Below are positions 20,856 to 33,575 of a DNA stretch of 64,000 nt, one piece after another. Location of the stretch: assembly GCA_037892935.1 (NCBI GenBank), contig JAYXKI010000008.1:62001-126000 (forward strand), written 5' to 3'. The notes beneath the pieces were generated by a model that was not told where the DNA came from, did not search any database, and worked only from the letters and a program-made list of their open reading frames with translations. The stretch's first letter is position 1. Each line of letters opens with the position of its first letter. The DNA comes from Phlebopus portentosus (taxonomy: Eukaryota; Basidiomycota; Agaricomycetes; Boletales; Boletinellaceae). The translations under genes and the position numbers were made by a program.

Positions 20856-21837
20856 TTATAGAGGTTGCTCTGTTCCAATCATGGATATATACTTGTGGAT
20901 GTTTTCCGCTGCCGTACCATTCCAACTTGTACCTGTACCTTCCATCTGACAGGCTCTCCAGGACTCTGATTTCCATGTTGCCTGGAGTATCTCATTGATG
21001 TCGTCTGCGTTCAGTGTGAGCACGTGTCCGCCAGATGATGGGTCACCTGGATTATTCGTGCTATGTCGAGTCTGTTGTGAGACAGCGGTACCACTAGAGG
21101 TTATAGGAGCAGCACGATTGAGAAAACCGGTTGAAGTATTGAGTACTCCGTCAGAAAGTATCCAATCCTGCCAAGCGGGGCCATCATCGGGCAATACCAC
21201 TTTAGGATCTTGAAATGGATAGAATCCACGGACACGCATTTCATGAATTATGAACAGCGAAGGAAAGGGTGCGTGGCGATCAAAAATGTTGAGCCCAACT
21301 GCTTTGCCGTGGAACTGCTGAAAATCGGAGGAATTGGAATAATTGACGAGTATGAATTTGCGCTTCTGTTTGTCATGAGTAGTTGCACCAAAACCAGGAA
21401 AGAAGGGAGAAACCCACGGAAGGTAAAAAACGTATGAAGAAGTTGTATCTGTCAAATAGCTTGTGATGGTTGCTACACATAAGCAGCCCGTCTCGAGGCT
21501 CATGCTCTGGATGGCCTTTTGCTTGTCGAGGGATCCAGTGGCGCTCCTTGAGTTCAGACCACTGTGTCTTACATGAGTCTCATGAGAAAGTTGGATGCCT
21601 TAGACTTACCAAGCGACCTTCTACCCTTGGAATTATGTGGCAGTGTTCCAAAACTACAGGCTCTGCCACCCCACAGATGATGCAACGAGGTGTACCAAGG
21701 AAGACATCCCGGTCATTAATTCCAGTGCTGAAAGCCGTGGTTGATGACAAGGCCGAAAACTCGCGTTCCTCCCAGCCGAAGTCGGTGGGTGGCCCATCTG
21801 GACGAAGAGGAAGTTGAAATGTTGGCAAAGCCGACAT
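20856..21837 (-). CDS. HNH nuclease domain protein (fungal family), 293 aa
   Basis: Three exons on the minus strand, 21837-21610, 21561-21418 and 21365-20856, all join in phase 0 with GTAAGT/GTGGGT donors and CAG acceptors. Exon 1 carries the first zinc/HNH part (RCIICGVAEPVVLEHCHIIP). Exon 2 continues with GLLMCSNHHKLFDRYNFFIR, completing an HNH motif with CxxC and the His-Asn-His pattern. The remainder matches a large basidiomycete family of unknown role (VNYSNSSDFQQFHGKAVGL; SLFIIHEMRVRGF; near the end WNGTAAENIHKYI). HNH domains cut DNA, but the substrate of this family is unknown. It is the first gene beyond the transposon island. Confidence 0.8.
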
Positions 21838-22253
21838 GATAGTCGCAAATGAAGGTATGGCAATAAGTACGTGACGACATTGGTATGCAGTAACTTGAAT
21901 GAATACACTTTAAGATCATGTGACTCGAAGTAGAGCATAGCAATAAATATGATGAATATACACATGCATGTTGGATTGCCTTTCGCAGTCACAGTGGGCC
22001 AGAAAAAAAAATACCTGTTGGCACATCTGTCGGAATCTCGCTTGAGCGTACATGTGCGGGTGGTGAAGTCATAAAGCTCGTTGTACCCACTGTTTTGTCG
22101 GGGGATACTGTGTGTAATCTCTCTCTCGACAACAAAATGTGTTTGGTCATTATCGATATTTTACACTCATAGACTCTGATACAAGGTCGTTGGAACCATC
22201 CGGAATTTGGGGTATGTAACTACGTGCAAAGCATGCCAAGCAATAGAGGAAGA
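21838..22253. other. Intergenic: HNH promoter side and hexokinase 3' end
   Basis: Both neighbours are on the minus strand. The AT-rich 416 nt should hold the HNH promoter and hexokinase 3'UTR. No clear TATA box was recognised and no ORF is convincing. Confidence 0.35.
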
Positions 22254-24453
22254 CTAGACATGAGAGAAGATCCCCGCTTCCTTGCGCGCCTTCGTCATTG
22301 CTGAAGAAGGTTAAGTGAGGCAAAATCAGCAACAGCAGACAACATCGGAGAAAAGTAAGTGAATGGCAACGTACCAGCAATGATCGCACTCCCAACTCCA
22401 CTGCCATCTTCGGCGTGATGCGTTACTATATTGCTAAAAATGTATGTTAGCCCAGAGTCCCGCGACTCGAACGAGGCGGCAAGGCACATACCGGCCCTTG
22501 TCGCCGAAAATGTCGACTAAACCTTCGTGTACACGATCTGCAAAGCCGGGGTATTTCTATTGATGAGAAAACGCATCAGATTCGGTGTGTCGGCAATACT
22601 GTGAAACGAACACACGTTATATAGTGATCCGTCTGCACCAACACTGCATCCTTCATCTAAATAGCCCATTTTGGTCACGATAGCCGCGATACCGCAGGCA
22701 CTCAAACGCGCAGCTCGACGCCCTACCAAGCGTGCAAGGGCTCGGAAGAATTGTCGTTCGGCAAGCGTTGTCTCAAGAGCAAAGAAATGCGTGAAGATAC
22801 CGATGACCATGAGAAGCTCGTCTGTCGGATCACTGGCGACGGAACACGTCATTAATAGCGTACAAAGCTGCGCCAATAAGAGCCGCACCTCTCCATCAGT
22901 GATAGGAAAGCGGTATCAAAGCAGTATGGCTTCTCGAGCTTGTACGTATTTTGACCGAGGAAAAGAACACCCTCGTCGATAAGTTCGCAGATGACCAGCC
23001 GTAAGATTTCACCCAGGTATCGACCAGAGATGAGTTTCTAAACGTATGCGTCAAAGGAAGGATATAAGAGAGCAGAAATGATCCCTACGCACTTCAAATG
23101 CTTGTTCCCCGGGCTTGTTTGATGTTTCGTCAACAATCTGATCGTATTTTGTCCTGGGAAGATGTTCATGAAGATGCGAATCGAATGCGCCCTGATGTAA
23201 AGTTCATCTCAAGGTGTCTATTCACGTAAAAAAAAGCCTATACGCACCCACTCGCAGTTGATTGCCATCTCAGAGTAAGGACCTGTTTCGGACTTGTTCA
23301 GGCCGAGATCATGGATCTTTGTGATTTCGCTGACTTTCTCCATGTAGGCAGCGTTGCATCCTGTACCGAAGATGACGGCAATCTTGGTACGTGGGTTCAC
23401 ATAATGGGAGGCAATGAGTGTTCCGGTGGTATCATTGATAAGCGCAGTCATCTTTATTGGGAGATCCTGGCGACAGGCCGATGAGAGTTTATGCAGGATA
23501 GAATAGACAAAGACACGCACTAATTTCTCGATGGACTTTCGGAACATCTCTGCGACATCTCGGCCTTCAGTATTAGGCGCGCCAAAGCCCTTTGTCCAAC
23601 GAATGAGCACTCCGTGATCAATGCGTTCTTGGCTACAGGGGAATGTCGTATGCGGGTTCACAACGGAGAAAAACTCGAGTGACTCACTCGCATGGATAAG
23701 AGAACTACGAAGAAATTTGAGCTCGATCACTGGATAAGGATAATAAGAAGTCGAACCCACCGTAAAACCAAGGGGCAGCTGTTGCCCGGGCTGTAACAAG
23801 GTTTCCGTGTGCCCAGTTGATTCTGTCTGCTCTACTTGGACCGACTTCTTGTCCTTCTCCTCAGCGTCAAAAGAGACGTTGGCACCCGGTTCAGAAACGG
23901 TAGACAGATTGGTTTCGATGAATGTCTTGAGGCACTCTGCGCAGAAATCGAATAGTTTTTCTCCGTCGTCATGTTTTTGTTCTTCTGTAAGGCGATATTT
24001 TGTTTGGGTGATTTCGAACTTGCCCTCGCCCTGGAGAGAGACGAGACAGACGCGCAGGTTTGTGCCACCTAGAGGTCAAGATACATGTATTTGTTGAATA
24101 ACACGGCGATTGGCATGTGACGATATGACGCACCTAAATCGAGCGCCAGATAATCACCGACTTCGTTACCTGTTGGCCAACCAAAGACGAAAGTTGGAAT
24201 CATCGGCTAGACAGTACCAACGAGAGTGGGTATATGCGTATCGACAGCTAGATAATGGAACTTACAACTACTTGATTATGCTTTTTGAGACCGTTGTCAA
24301 GAACCTCACTGAACGCCTGAGTGATCATGCGCATGCGCTGAGGAGTGAGCGTGAACCTGTCTCGATACGCGACACAACACTTGAGCAAGGTCGAGATGAT
24401 CTGGAAACGAATGGGACGTACAGTTGCTCATACTTGCGGAGATGATCCGCCAT
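22254..24453 (-). CDS. Hexokinase, 12 exons, about 513 aa
   Basis: Exons (minus): 24453-24422, 24356-24266, 24206-24134, 24068-23761, 23704-23688, 23632-23248, 23191-23093, 23037-22889, 22832-22616, 22556-22492, 22433-22375, 22300-22254. The lengths sum to 1542 nt with the frame kept throughout. Motifs: LTPQRMRMITQAF, GDYLALDLGGTN (phosphate-binding), TKGFGAPNTEGRDV, LINDTTGTLIASHY (catalytic Asp), IFGTGCNAAY, and the C-terminal GSGVGSAIIAAMTKARK. It phosphorylates glucose and fructose at C6 in the cytosol, the entry step of glycolysis. A low-complexity acidic insert (about residues 105-150) precedes TFSYPCDQ. The fifth exon is only 17 nt. Glucokinase is a less likely alternative. Confidence 0.95.
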
Positions 24454-25021
24454 CGTCCTGTATGCATATTGGTCAATTTGGAATAAATGCGAGAAATATG
24501 GATGAAATGGCACTTTTTAGTTGCGTGGGGGAGGTCCTCCTCATCCTGCGTCCTTGTGTGGATGGCGAGTGTTGCCCCCGAGGGGAGGGTAACACTGCCG
24601 CTGCCTCTCCGAGATGCAGGCATTGTACAATGTTATGTTTGTGGTGATGGTGGAAGGAGAAAGAGACGAAATAGTCAATGTCGCGGGATCGATCGTCCCT
24701 AGGGCCCTAGGCTTGTCTTTGACTTGAGTCCGGCTCCGAGTACTAATCCGAGTACTAGTCCGCGTCGCCTCTACCCTCCTCGTCTCGTCTCGCACAGTTT
24801 TTTTGTTTTTCTTTTTGCGAGTTTCACGGCATTTTAGCCAACATCGATTCATTTTTCTCGCAACTATCAGTTTTCTCGTTCCGTTATCACACCGAACAGT
24901 CAGCCCATATGGCTGTCTGTGCGAACCACACCGAAAATGGGCTTCTCGGTTCGTGTATCATTATAAATAGTGCCCTGAGGACCGTCAACGTTCCCCGGGT
25001 CTCAGGTCTCTCTCCTTCACC
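24454..25021. promoter_or_regulatory. Divergent promoter region, hexokinase / S10 peptidase
   Basis: These 568 nt separate two divergent genes. TATAAATA at 24962-24969 lies about 55 nt before the peptidase ATG at 25022. Upstream are a repeated CCGAGTACTA-like unit (24735-24770), a CT-rich tract and short inverted repeats (GTCAGCCCATATGGCTG). No clear TATA is seen on the hexokinase side. Confidence 0.5.
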
Positions 25022-27359
25022 ATGTTGATGTCGCCGAGGTCGTGGTCAACCGCCGCCGCGGCCGTGGCGCTTGTGTCTTGCACTCTCACACTCTCAGCAC
25101 TCCGCGGTGTGCACGCGTCTCCCGTCGACGGTCATCCACTTACCTCCTCCGTCCACACCGTATTCAAGTCTCGCCAGCAGAATGACACAAAGCTGCGTTT
25201 CGTTCGTGATTCCGGCGTCTGCGAGACAACGCCAGGCGTAGGCCAGATATCAGGCTACATTGACATTGGTCCCAACATGTCAATGGTCAGCCTACTCTTG
25301 CACATCGTAAAGGCAGGCTGATCTAATATTCTACTTGCAGTGGTTTTGGTTCTTCGAAGCGAGATACAACCCGGAGACCGCGCCTTTTACGCTTTGGTAC
25401 AGCTATCCATCAGCTATGTCGTTTTTCTGCGCAGTCGCACTCATGATACCCCTTTTTTCAGGTTGAACGGAGGTCCGGGTTGCTCATCTATGATCGGACT
25501 TTTCCAAGGTCGGCCTCCTCACTTTTCTCCCGATCTCCTACCAAAGCATTCTTTTCAGAGAATGGACCGTGTAATGTTCTGGAAGATGGTCAAACGACAG
25601 TGCTGAACCCATTCAGGTCCGTGCCGTTTGCATCTACCCCCCATGAATAATCAGTTCACGGCCGCTCTCGTCTGCCAGCTGGAACAATATCAGCAACAGT
25701 TCGTAACCTTGTTATCCCAGCCTGTCCGCCATTCTCAGATTTGCGCAGTGATATACATCGACCAGCCTATTGGCACCGGCTTCTCTTTCGGCTCCGATCT
25801 CGTCAACAGCACCAAGTCAGCTGCTCCTTTCGTCTGGACCGCTTTCCAGGTTCTATTCGAGAGCGGCGAGTTCAGCAAGTTCCGCAGTCGAGAGTTAGCA
25901 GATATCCTGTGCTCTGTATTACCGACTCGAACTGATTCCGGATACTCAGATTCTTTTTCGCCACAGAGAGTTACGGAGGGCACTATGGTCCTGCCTTCGT
26001 CACCTTCTTCGATCAGCAGAATGAACTGATCGCAAACGGGACAATCGAAGGCGTTCCAATCACTGTCAGTGCTTTGCTCATTAATAAGTACGCGATTCCG
26101 TTTTTATTCCCTAGCCCGTTTTCTTATCTTGGGATGTATGCAGCGGCTGGTATGACCCTCTCCTCCAAAACGAGGCCTATGTCCAATTCGCGATGGACGC
26201 ACCAGGTTATGGACCCCTCCAGCCCCCGAACGTCCTCAAGAAGCTAAATCAGTCATTCTTCGAACCTGGTGAGTTGCTCTTCGGTTTACTCCCCAATCTT
26301 CGCGCTCTATATTTGTTTCCCCCTAGACGGCTGCCTGGATCAGGAACTCGCTTGCTATCAAGCTGATGCGGACGACGAGGTACAGGACACTGGCAGTATT
26401 CCTTTAGTTTCTCTGATATACAGCTGTCTACAATAGGCCGGCGAGCACGGCCCTGGTAATTTCACTTTGAGCAATCAAGTGTGCAGGCAGGCGGACAATT
26501 TCTGCGTAAGTATAACTCTTAAACTCTGGTTCTTCATAATGTAAACATGTATCGAATAGATTGAGAATGTTTTCGTACCTGCGGTTGGCGATCGCGATTC
26601 GGATGACCTGCGCCAGAACAGCTCTGCGCTATTCCCTCCAGAGTTTTATCTAAAGCTTCTCGCTAATGAGACTATCAAGCGCCAGATTGGGGCAGAGAGC
26701 ACCTACTCGGAATGTGCCGATGCGCCGTTTGAGTTGTTTGATCGAACGGGTGATGTATGTGCTGCGAGCTTAATAAGCAGCGGGTCGGAAACTAAAACTT
26801 GCATCCTTAGGACGCGAGGACATTGCTACCCCAGCTCGGAGCACTTGCGAATTCAGGGTTGAAGATGCTTATCTGGGTGCGCTGACTTTTCATTTGTCAT
26901 TTGTTTTCATGACATGAAGCGATGCAGGCTGGCGACGCGGATATCAAGTGTGTTTCTCAAAGTCTTCCGGGCATATTATCATCTTACCTCTCATCCTAGC
27001 TGTAATTGGCTCGGAGGACATGCTTCTGTCCTCGCTATGGATTGGTTTGGACATGATCAGCTTGCCGCAACACCGTTCACGAATATGACAATCAATGGAA
27101 ATTCTGTCGCGGCTATACAGAACGTGGGCAACTTTTCGTTCGCGTACGTAACCCTGATGTTTTCTATTCAAAGAATGCTCAGCTGTACCCTTTACAGGCG
27201 AGTGTTCCAGGCAGGTCATGAAGTGGTAAGTCTCGTTTATGTTGTCCTTCTCGACAGATAGCACTGACTGAGATGCACCTCTAGCCGGCATTCCAGCCCG
27301 AAGTGGCGTTCTTAATATTCTCGCAAGTCATCAACGGTGAACAACTTCATTCTGTGTAA
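25022..27359 (+). CDS. Secreted serine carboxypeptidase, family S10 (copy 1)
   Basis: ATG 25022 starts a signal peptide (Ala/Leu-rich, about residues 8-33). The spliced frame stays open to TAA 27357-27359. Motifs: WFWFFEARYNPETAPFTLW, LNGGPGCSSMIG (oxyanion), IYIDQPIGTGFSFG, TESYGGHYGPAF with the nucleophilic Ser, WAGDADI with the catalytic Asp, and RVFQAGHEVPAFQPE with the catalytic His. Exon 1 is 25022-25285; a 20-nt exon lies at 25679-25698. S10 enzymes remove C-terminal residues at acid pH in the vacuole or outside the cell. A second S10 gene follows in the same direction and is clearly diverged. Confidence 0.92.
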
Positions 27360-28026
27360 GGATCATAGGGGCGGGTGATGCCTAGACGGAACGGCAGAAT
27401 GAGTTGTATCGCGGACCGTGATAAGAACCGTTGTGACCGTACCAGTCAAACTCACGAAAATAACGTGCATGTGAACAAAAGGCATAAAATATTTATGACA
27501 CCATGGTGCTTGAAGTGTGACCGAGTTCAAACACCGCGATTCTCCCGACGATGCCATGCGGTTCTTCAACTTACCTGTCGGACGACGTGCTAGAACGTTG
27601 AGTAAAAACCCTGCCGCGATATCGCTGATAACGCTGTAATTACTACCTCTCGTGTGGTCCGTACGCTCGACTTCCCCTTGTTGTTCTCTGGCTCTTACGC
27701 CTGCGTTGGCTGGGCTGTTTAAACAAAAGGACTCTCTCTATTCCAACGACCAAGCTAAAATTAGATGAGCGATCATGCTGGCTCCTTGAGAAATTCTGTT
27801 CTTCTGCTTCTCGTTGCGATCTCGTGGCCAGCGAACGTACGCTTCTTCTCCTGCTAGCGCGTGGTCTCTGTGCATTCTCTTGTATTGCCCTCACCGATGA
27901 TGCTGGTTGATAAGACAATCCTCGGCTGCCAAGCCGCGAAGACTCGGTTTGTCAGGACTTCAGTGGTACATATATAAATATAGCATAAATCTTCCTGGTT
28001 AAGCGGTCAAGGTCGTGTCGACGAAG
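27360..28026 (+). promoter_or_regulatory. Intergenic with promoter of the second S10 gene
   Basis: 667 nt without a gene. TATATAAATA at 27971-27980 is about 50 nt before ATG 28027. An antisense ORF at 27643-27918 looks like chance (Arg/Ser-rich, no start context). Confidence 0.5.
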
Positions 28027-30568
28027 ATGAAGGTCCTAGGTGCCACACTCCGCCTCACTCTGCTTATCCCTTGTGGCTTAGTCCAGTATGCTATGGGCCA
28101 AGCAGGCGCCAGCTCTCTTACTGGAATAGACGAGACTATTGCAATCCAGCGCGAAGGCCTGCAACGCCTGCGCGAGTTCCTCGGTCCCAGTGGATTTTCG
28201 GAAGCCCCAAAGAAGAGAGCTTCCGAACCGACGATAACGTTCTCTAACCCTGAATCACAACAGTTTTTCGTCGATGGAACAACTATTCCAGATGGTTGGT
28301 CACCGTTCAGTATTATCTGCCTGATATTTTTCTGATTGATTGCGGCATTCGGTAGTAAACTTCGATGCCGGACCGTCCTGGGCAGGTCTGATGCCAATTA
28401 GCAACGCACCGAATGAAACACGCAAACTTTTCTTCTGGTTAGTATTCGTTAACGTGTAATTCTTGGTTTGATGTAATATCGACAGGTTTTGGCCAACGAA
28501 TAATGCTTCAAACGGCGACGATTTACTTTTCTGGACAAACGGTGAATTGTAACGACTGATGATGTGTAACATTATCTTTCTCACTATTTTGCTTGTAGGG
28601 GGTCCTGGATGCTCATCTTTGGAAGGATTCTTGCAAGAGAATGGTCCTATATGTAAAACTTATTTTTGGCCTTTCCACTTCAAAGTAAATGAACTGATGG
28701 ATTCTCTCTGGTAAGCTTGGTCTTGGGGACAAGCGGAACCGACTCCGTGAGTCCAAATCGCCTTTTACGCCTATATCATTATTGAGAGTCATAATATCAT
28801 TCAGAAACATGTGGTCGTGGACAAACCTGTCTCACGTACTGTGGGTTGAGCAACCGGTCGGCGTGAGTCATTTGAGTCGTTTGATGGCTAGACAGGACAA
28901 CTGATGTGCTAGTATGTATAAAGACAGGCTTCAGTCAAGGGATTCCGAGCATTGAAAACGATGATCAACTCGCAGAGCAGGTTATGGGATTCCTAGAACA
29001 GTTCCTCGAGGTCTTCAGTGAGCTCAAAGGAAAGGATTTCTACGTATCAGGGGAGAGCGTAAGTAATGAGAAGTCTTTATATTCTCCTCTTCAATAAAGC
29101 TGATGAAGTGTCCAGTATGCTGGCTTCTGTGAGTTCAATTTCAATAGTGTTAGCTGTGCGACTGTAAAACGTTCTCCCAAAGACGTCCCGTATATAGCGA
29201 ATTGGATATATGAGCATCCCGGCCTTGACTTGAATGTCAAAGGTATCTGGATCGCGGATCCTACTCTGACCTACGGTATTTTGCAACAAGATGTCCCAGC
29301 ACTTAGATTTGTCCAGGTAACCGATTTTGCGATACTGTTTTAACTCGTACAACCCCTTATTCGTCGAGAAAGTCACATCCGGACCTGTTCCCATTCAACT
29401 CTTCTTTCATGGCCACCCTGCAGAACATATCCGATACCTGCGGATACACAGATTATCTCGATCAGTTTGTCACCTATCCTCCGGTTGGCCAACTACCCTT
29501 ACCAAACGGAACGCAGGGAGGTTTTTCAGCTGTCGCTTCGTGCCGAGTCCACAGTCCAATTCAGAGGGCGATACAGGTGTAAGATCATTCTTTTGGTCTG
29601 GAGAAAACCTGACGCCAGCATTCCGACTAGGTTGAACCCTGTATTCGACGTTTACCGTGTATCTGATACCTGGCCAAACTTATGTAGGCACATCCTAATG
29701 CTCCTGTATACTAATATTCTGAATGGAATATTAGGGAGTGTACTTGGCTTTCCTCGCTCCACCCAAGAGTTCATTTACTTCAATAGGTAAGTTGAATTGA
29801 GATGTTTCACCCTCTTCATCGTCTTAACCTGAGAGAACTTCTAGGACTGATGTGCGAAATGAGACCTAGGTCTTTGAAACTTTCGTGCCTGAATGCCTTT
29901 TTATAGGTGCAAGATGCCATCCACGCACCCCACATTGTCTGGCGGTCATGTACAAATACGAATGTTTACGTGAACACTACGACGGGACGTCCGATCAACG
30001 ATCAATCAATCCCATCGATGCTGAGCATTATGCCTAATGTCATCGAAAAGTCAGAACGCACAGTTGTTGTACATGGCCTAGCGGTATGCTGCAGAGCGTT
30101 CAGTCAGATCCACTAATGATTAATGACTCCTCACTCCTGATAGGATTTCATTCTTATTGCTGAGGGAACCCGCATTGCTATCCAGTCTGCCCTTCCATTT
30201 CATTGCATAGTTTGTCTGTCCTGAAGTAAACCTACATAGGAACATGACATGGAACGGTGCGCAAGGCTTTCAAACGCCAATCGAACCGCAGTCATTCACT
30301 GTCGAAAATTTCGGGACTTTCGGCAGTGAACATACAGAACGCGGGCTAACTTGTGTGCACGTTTCTTTTACCTTCACACTTTCAATACGCTTATAATTGT
30401 CAGATGTGGAATTTGAGTTTTCTGGGCACATGACACCTCGTATGCTCTGGCTCCTTTAATTTCCTGCGATTCATCTTGGCTAATTCATCTTGTATAGAAT
30501 TCGTTCCGTGGGCGGCTTTCAATACCATTGCATTTCTCCTTGGAAGACAGGCATCCCCTTCGACTTGA
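28027..30568 (+). CDS. Secreted serine carboxypeptidase, family S10 (copy 2)
   Basis: The start is taken at ATG 28027, beginning a signal peptide (MKVLGATLRLTLLIPCGL). Many short exons give NFDAGPSWAGLMPIS, RKLFFWFWPTNN, FWTNGGPGCSSLEGF, VLWVEQPVGTGFSQG, VSGESYAGFYVPYIANW (Ser), VVHGLADFILIAEGTRIAIQ (Asp) and EFSGHMTP (His), ending VPWAAFNTIAFLLGRQ before TGA 30566-30568. One exon near 29570-29640 could not be resolved with certainty (between NGTQG and LNPVFDVYRV). The subfamily differs from copy 1 (GFYVPYIA against GGHYGPAF). Its product is likely secreted and active on peptides. Confidence 0.88.
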
Positions 30569-30626
30569 AGGAGTACAACAAGGTGCTACAGTAAAATAGC
30601 TCATCTACAAACGGTTATTGTGTTGA

Positions 30627-33297
30627 TTATAGCGTATACTTGAAATCGGGGGCGCGATCTCCGAGCTCGTGCATTTCTTCAACTGAAAGGTCGACTTTGC
30701 CTCCTGCCAGTTCGATGTTCTCGCGCCTGCGGGAATTGATCCGCAAATAGGTCGCAATCGCCAGTGGTGTGCACACAAATCCAATTCCAATAAACATAAG
30801 GACAAGGCCGTCTTCAAGGACGGAACATTATTATTTAGCCTTAAAGCCTGCGAGACGTGAAAACACAGAATGCTTACGTCCAAGGATGTAACGTGGAGCG
30901 TCCCTTGTTCGATATATGTTGCTAGCTAGGATCGCATGCGTAAGGCGTGATTGGTGCTGAAACGAAAAAAACAATGTACCTATTGCTCCAGAAAAATTAC
31001 CGATACCGATTTGCAATGCCATCCCAACTCCGCGTTTATACTGACCTGAAAGGTTGTTGCCGAGCCTAGAGAAGAAAATGAAATGCGACTTCCCTCTTGA
31101 CAGGGAAAAAAGACTTCGACTCACCACGCGACCACCCCGGGAAAGGGAGCGTAGGATCCCGCAACACATAAAAAGGTTCCGAAGTACTTCACGCCTCTCG
31201 GTGCCGGAGATACATTGATGCTGAACCCGACGACGAGTAATGTCAACCCCAACAGGATGAAAGGAGAGCGTTTCTGGACCTTATCGGAGAAATGCGCGAA
31301 TACGAGAAGCACAATACCTAACAAAATATCCGACGAATAGGCGTCGATCTAAGGCAGAAGATACCGCATTTCGACTCACATGCAAAGATATATGGAGGGA
31401 CCGTTAGTAGCTGTGTAATGGGAACACTGTATCCAAAGCTATAGAAATATTAGTATTGACGTCGAGTAGCCAGATCAACGATGGACTCTACCCAGAGATA
31501 ATAGAACTGCCGGTGCACCGCGATCTCATCAGCATCAACATTTATCAAGAGAAGAGCAGAACCTCACGGCAAGAAGAGCGAAATGCTGTAGACTGACACA
31601 AAGTAAAAGTTTGCGCTGGACCAAATCATGGAATACAGGAAACTTACGCGGTCCAACGATTGACATGTACACCAATATGTGAAGCCATATTTGCCAATCC
31701 TTGAAAGCTGCCCATACATAACGTGAAGCAAACTCTTCGGCCTCGCCAAATCCTCTCGAGTTGTCATACTCTACAGTCAGGAATTGCATAAACTCTGGGT
31801 GTATGTCGGAATAATCATCCCTACTTTTTCTGTGAATCACGTAGGCGCGCTCCTCTGGAGTTAGGAAGGATGCAGTCACCGGGAAATCGACCAACACTGA
31901 TAACCAGGTTTAAATCTACACCGTCGCAAGTGAAATTTTAACCAACCAAAGATAGCTACAATGCCAACGGCGACGGTTGCGATGCCTTCAAGAATCTAAA
32001 TTTGTTGTATTTAGGTCAAGGTCGACGCTTTCTGATCGAACTCACAAAAATCCACGACCATGCTCTAAAGCCCTGCGTACCATCCATATGCTCGATCGCA
32101 AATGCCAACAAGCCAGAAAACGCTCCAGCGATTGTCGCTGCGCCGAAGAAAAGGCCAATCCTATATTGTTGCATATAGCGTGGGTACCAGAATGTGAGAC
32201 TGGTTCAGCAGCATCAGAAAAGCCTATTGTTGCGGCAGATACCTACTGCACTCACTAGTAAACAACACCCGGGAAAAGCCCTGCTTCTGCTACTCCGAGA
32301 CAGACTCTAGTACCGACCAACTGAGGGTATCTGTGCGTTCCGAATCAGATCAAATGAAGCGCTCACGGCAAAGACAGATTCAGTTCACGTTTTTACTAGG
32401 CCCATCAAGGTCCTAGATATCATGCATTCAAGTCAGTTTATCACAAACACAGACCACTCTCGTGATAGGTTCTCACATCACCGTTCCCCAAGCGATCTGA
32501 GCATCGTTATCTTAATCTTTCTTCCGTAAATTCGAAGGCGCCTTACTTACCGTAATCCCAGGAAGCCATCTATACTACATTATCAGAACATAACTTGGGA
32601 TATCATAGCGTCCTTACCCTTACCTTGAAGGGCGAAATTTCTTCAGCACCAAACTGAGTGTTGGCTTTCAGAGGGTGTTTGATTATAAAAGTCATTGCAC
32701 TCACTTTGCTGGACACTCAAATAAACAATAAGGGATGAAAAACATGGTCTTTGAACAGCGTCAATGAGAGTCAGCATGAGTATCCGAAGTTGCCGCTTAC
32801 AAGGGCAATGTTGTACTTGTTTCCATCTGCACATCATCAATCAGTTTATTTAATGCACGATGTCATAGAAGAAGGGAGAGCCATACCTAGTTCGAGCTCT
32901 TCAACAAGTCCAGCAAGCTTCGCATTTCCTTGCATGATAGAATGTGGTAAGTAAACCCAGGAGCGAATCTGAATCGTAGTAGCTTACCAATGTTCCCTGT
33001 GCAACGCAAGATCAATAAGACATAAATCACCGATACTAAAGCACACGCACCGCGATCCAGGAATGAGCAAAGGTACATGAGGCTCAAAATAGGTAAAATT
33101 CTCAAGTCAATCTTTCTATACAAACGCTTCACCTCCTCGGGGGAAAGCTCAGGAGGCGGTGGAAGAGTCGAGTCGCCTCCGAAGTCGAATTGCGCTCCGA
33201 TCTTCTTCTTCTTATCGTCTGTAACATCTTCGGAGATGACTATAGATCCCTTTTCAAGACTCGCCGAGTCGATTTCGCTCTTGCGCACCTGAGCCAT
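30627..33297 (-). CDS. DAL5/TNA1-like MFS anion:cation symporter (transporter 1)
   Basis: Start ATG 33297 (MAQVRKSEIDSASLEKGS). The N-terminus has the family block TLPPPPELSPEEVKRLYRKI and MYLCSFLDRGNIGNAKLAGL. Later blocks are VSQLLSVPPYV-like, GSYAPFPGVVAW, LSGQYKRGVGMALQIGIGNF and SNIYRTRDAPRYILG. It ends MHELGDRAPDFKYTL with TAA at 30629-30627. About a dozen introns of roughly 50 nt separate twelve predicted membrane segments. The family imports carboxylate anions such as nicotinate, allantoate, pantothenate or dipeptides with protons; the substrate cannot be told from sequence. It is first of three tandem copies. Confidence 0.85.
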
Positions 33298-33575
33298 CCT
33301 AATCAAGGTGAAAGGAGAAGGCAACTGAGCAAAATGGGCAATCATAGGCAATCAACCGATCCGCTTTTATAACATCTGTATCATTTGCGCCATTCCATTG
33401 ATCATTGACGAACCTTGGCTGGAATAAGATAACGAGGTCATGCGGTTGATGGTTTGGAGAAGTTCCTCTCACGCGACCACTCTCGCCGACCAGTCCTAAG
33501 ATTTCGGGTAGCCGAATCCAGATCATCTCTTTACATAATAATTGCTTTCTTTAGAAAAATCGTTTTCACGCAAAT

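Noticed and set aside
27643..27918. Minus-strand Arg/Ser-rich ORF between the two peptidases
   Set aside because: Low-complexity composition, no start context, and no splice continuation.
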